Positions 6,618 to 9,113 of a stretch of 9,113 bases of DNA are shown here, one piece after another. How positions within the stretch are numbered: position 1 is the first letter of the stretch; each line of letters opens with the position of its first letter. Below the pieces are notes generated by a model that was given only the letters and a program-made list of their open reading frames with translations, made no database searches and was not told the DNA's origin. The position numbers were made by a program, and so were the translations under genes. This DNA comes from Ktedonobacter sp. GTDB lineage: Bacteria > Chloroflexota > Ktedonobacteria > Ktedonobacterales > Ktedonobacteraceae. The stretch lies in contig DMFQ01000411.1 in the NCBI GenBank assembly GCA_003450555.1, positions 1,426 through 10,538 of the forward strand. Direction: 5' to 3'.

Positions 6618-8606
6618 ATGACGTCACACGCACACTATGAGACGAATACTTTACAGCAAGTCACACAGCATCCCCTCGACCCGCTCACCGAGGAAGAGGT
6701 CAATCAGACAACGCAAATTCTCAACGCCTCCGGGCGAATCACTCCCAGGATGCGTATCATGGCCTATAGTTTGCATGAGCCTTCCAAAGAGGATGTTCTG
6801 GCCTACCAACCAGGGCAGCCAGTGCAGCGCGAGGTGTTCGTGGTCATACGAGACCACGAACGGCAACTCACGATCGAGTCGTTAGTCTCCCTGTCAGACG
6901 CGACGATCCGCTCATGGCACGAGCGCGGCGACGTTCAGCCTGCCCTCACCTATCCAGAGGTCTTCAGCGCCATGCAGGCAACCTTTGATGATGCCGGCTT
7001 CCAGGCGGTTCTTGCAAAACGTGGCATCACGGACCTCGCCTCTGTCGTCCTCTTTCCCTGGACAGCAGGCAATTGGGATCCTGAGGATGCAGCAGAGCAG
7101 GGACGCCTCATACGCCTTCAGGCGACCATTAGCAAAGGTCCTGAAGACAATTACTACGCCCACCCTATTGAGGGTGTGATCATCACGGTTGAATTGGATA
7201 GCATGAAAGTGGTGAAGATCGAGGATCACGGTGTTGTCCCTGTGCCGGAGCGCGCCGGAAACTACACGACCAGTAGCATCGCCAAATCGGATAACGTTCC
7301 CTATTTCCCGGAAGGCACACGCAAAGATCTGAAACCTATCTCGATCACCCAGCCGAACGGAGTCAGCTTCCAGGTCACAGGCCACGAGGTCAGCTGGCAA
7401 AAATGGCGTTTCCGTGTCGGCTTTACTCCACGCGAGGGGCTTGTGTTGCACCTGGTGGAATACTTCGACCAGGGAGGGTGGCGTCCCATCCTCTACCGGG
7501 CAGCCCTCTCCGAGATGTATGTACCATACGGGGACGCTTCCCCCACACACAACTTCAAAAACGTCTTCGATGCTGGCGAGGTCGGCATCGGCGTGCTAGC
7601 TAACAGCCTTGAATTGGGTTGTGACTGCCTCGGAGAAATCTACTATTTTGATGCGTTTGTCAACGACCCCCAGGGGCAATCAGCAGCCATCAAAAACGCC
7701 ATCTGCATGCATGAGGAGGACTACAGCCTCCTCTGGAAACATCTCGAATACAACGAGGACGGGTCGACAAGAGTAGAGGTGCGCCGATCCCGCAGACTGG
7801 TGATCTCCTCCATTTCGACGGTCGGAAACTACGAATACGGCTTCTACTGGTATCTGTACCAGGATGGATCTCTTCAGTACGAGATCAAGCTGGCAGGGAT
7901 CATCGCCCCGGCAGCTATTACGCCAGGTGAGCTGCCAACCTCCGGGTCACTTGTCGCCTCCTGGCCTCTATGGACCGAACCACCAGCACTACTTCAATGT
8001 CAGACTTGATTGGATGCTCGACGGTCTTGAGAACTCGGTGGTCGAGGTCAACTGTGAGTCGCTCCCCTGGGGCAAAGATAACCCTCGCGGGAACGCCTGG
8101 GCTGCGCGGGAGACACTGCTCGCTACCGAGTCTGAGGCGCAACGCACGATCGAACCCCGGACGGCACGTTACTGGAAGATCGTACAATCCAAATAAACGC
8201 AATGGCGTCGGCCACCCCGTCGCTTACAAGCTCGTGCCGGGCGCAAATACGTTCCCCTTCTTCCATGAGAAGTCGCCTCAGTGGCAACGCGGAGGATTTG
8301 TCCGTAACCGCCTCTGGGTCACTGCCTATGATCCACACGAGCGCTATGCCGCCGGAGACTACCCGAACCAGCAAAGAGGGGGTGACGGGCTGCCGACGTA
8401 CGCAAAGCAGAATCGGTCCATTGGAGGGAACAGACGTTGTGGTATGGTATACTTTTGGCTCCAACCATGTTGTTCGGCCCGAGGATTGGCCCGTCATGCC
8501 GGTGGATATGCTGGGCTTCTCTTTAAAGCCAGCTGGCTTCTTCGATGGGAACCCAGCTCTCGATGTACCCGCCATGGAACACTGCGACCATCCAGAAGTA
8601 GGATAG
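6618..8606 (+). pseudogene. Copper-containing primary-amine oxidase, broken by three +1 frameshifts
   Basis: A TPQ copper amine oxidase (oxidises primary amines to aldehydes with ammonia and peroxide), without signal peptide or the extra N-terminal domain of E. coli TynA, so like Arthrobacter AGAO. The uninterrupted frame runs 463 codons and ends at 8009, but homology continues in the other frames: 6618-7958, 7960-8190, 8192-8422 and 8424-8606. Removing one base at each junction gives 661 residues, a normal length. In the first part: catalytic base D318 (VFDAGEVGIG), the cysteine pair C337 and C363 with AGAO-like spacing, and the TPQ tyrosine Y405 (VGNYEYGFYW). The copper ligands lie after the breaks: HQH (codons at 7981 and 7987) and the third His in [11 protein letters not shown] (8466). 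The 463-residue product would lack all copper ligands and be inactive. All key residues survive, so sequence error is as likely as true decay. Confidence 0.9.
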
Positions 8607-9113
8607 CAACACACCTTTTTAAAGCTGTGACTTGAGGGAGAAAAGATTTTCAGGGAAGATTCTCTGAAAATCCTCCCTCCTAAGCTGTCAGATGATGAAG
8701 CAGCCTTCTTACTTTACTATCAGGTACCTTTCAACCTTCTGTCAACATAATGAATGCGCTTTCATTTCACCTTTAGGATAATCGTCCTATTTCATAGTAA
8801 TTTCTCTCTTCATGCTGCTGTTTTTTGGTACACTGTAGAGGCAAATGTTTTTCGCCTTTTGCATATCCTTCTGGGGTGCATCCCCGTGTAAATCGTAGAG
8901 CAGAAGATAGACAAAACAAGTTTTCGAGACAACTGTTGTCTGTCTCTTGTTTAGTGTTGGAGGCTATTTTGGGAACAGTCCGAAGTATACACGAATCGAC
9001 CCGAGCCCGGCGGTGCACTTTCGAAACAGGCGCGATCTTTTAAAAGCTCGCTCAAATCTGAAGATTACGTCGTTAAAGCACTTCCACCCGTGCTCAAATT
9101 ACGAGATCTTACC
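8607..9113. other. Intergenic region, no gene recognised
   Basis: Short open frames on both strands here have neither ribosome binding sites nor recognisable protein patterns. A plus-strand frame is open from 8955 to the window edge but has no ATG, GTG or TTG start and no family signature. A minus-strand TTGACA (complement of 8740-8745) has only a weak -10 (GATAGT, 18-base spacer). A small GGGG/CCCC hairpin lies at 8873-8885. I see nothing else. Confidence 0.5.
8634..8679 (+). terminator. Long inverted repeat after the amine oxidase, possible terminator
   Basis: GAGGGAG (8634-8640) plus GATTTTCAG (8645-8653) pair exactly with CTGAAAATC (8664-8672) plus CTCCCTC (8673-8679): 16 pairs with an AAAA bulge on the left arm and a 10-base loop. 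It starts 27 bases after the oxidase stop. No T-run follows, so it may be an imperfect or bidirectional terminator or an mRNA-stabilising hairpin. Confidence 0.45.

Noticed and set aside
7955..8426. Programmed ribosomal frameshifting in the amine oxidase
   Set aside because: Three successive shifts in the same gene without slippery sequences or stimulatory structures is not credible for an enzyme family that is normally read in one frame.
7864..8635. Separate small genes in the frames downstream of the amine oxidase stop at 8009
   Set aside because: Their translations are consecutive pieces of the same amine oxidase (HQH copper site, [15 protein letters not shown]), so they are fragments of one gene.
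8773..9043. Overlapping frames of 81 and 72 codons on opposite strands
   Set aside because: No ribosome binding site, no domain pattern, and each is the shadow of the other; compositionally like non-coding sequence.
1..9113. CRISPR arrays, tRNA or rRNA genes, insertion sequences
   Set aside because: No regularly spaced repeats, no cloverleaf-like segments, and no transposase or terminal inverted repeats with target duplications were seen.

Overview
The window (9113 bp, moderately GC-rich) looks like bacterial chromosome from an environmental lineage. The mix of genes (a membrane-anchored LysM lytic transglycosylase, a row of amide-bond ligases, a small SET-domain methyltransferase and an actinobacterial-style copper amine oxidase) and the fairly long intergenic regions would suit Chloroflexota, for example Ktedonobacteria, or possibly Actinomycetota. 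This is inferred from gene content only; no rRNA or marker gene is present to settle it.

Layout, left to right. Bases 36-788 (minus strand) encode a secreted or anchored LysM plus SLT transglycosylase. Bases 789-1436 hold no convincing protein gene but contain up to three rightward promoter candidates and a structured leader. Bases 1449-5752 (plus strand) form a tight four-gene block: an esterase-D-like alpha/beta hydrolase, a RimK-like ATP-grasp ligase, a circularly permuted ATP-grasp ligase related to glutathionylspermidine synthase, and a GCS2/YbdK-type carboxylate-amine ligase. Convergent to it, 5770-6306 (minus strand) encodes a SET-domain protein with a post-SET cysteine motif. Bases 6307-6617 are a divergent regulatory region. 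Bases 6618-8606 (plus strand) encode a copper-dependent primary-amine oxidase whose reading frame is broken by three single-base insertions. Bases 8607-9113 hold a long inverted repeat and no recognisable gene.

How they fit together. The four-gene block is the centre of interest. Three ligases from different families, each able to join a carboxylate to an amine at the expense of ATP, sit beside a hydrolase. This is the expected composition of a pathway that builds a small peptide-like or gamma-glutamyl-type metabolite, or that adds amino acids to a carrier or protein; the product cannot be read from the sequence. The SET protein and amine oxidase have their own divergent promoters and need not belong to the pathway. 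The amine oxidase retains every catalytic residue across its three frames, so it is either a very recent pseudogene or an intact gene with sequence errors.
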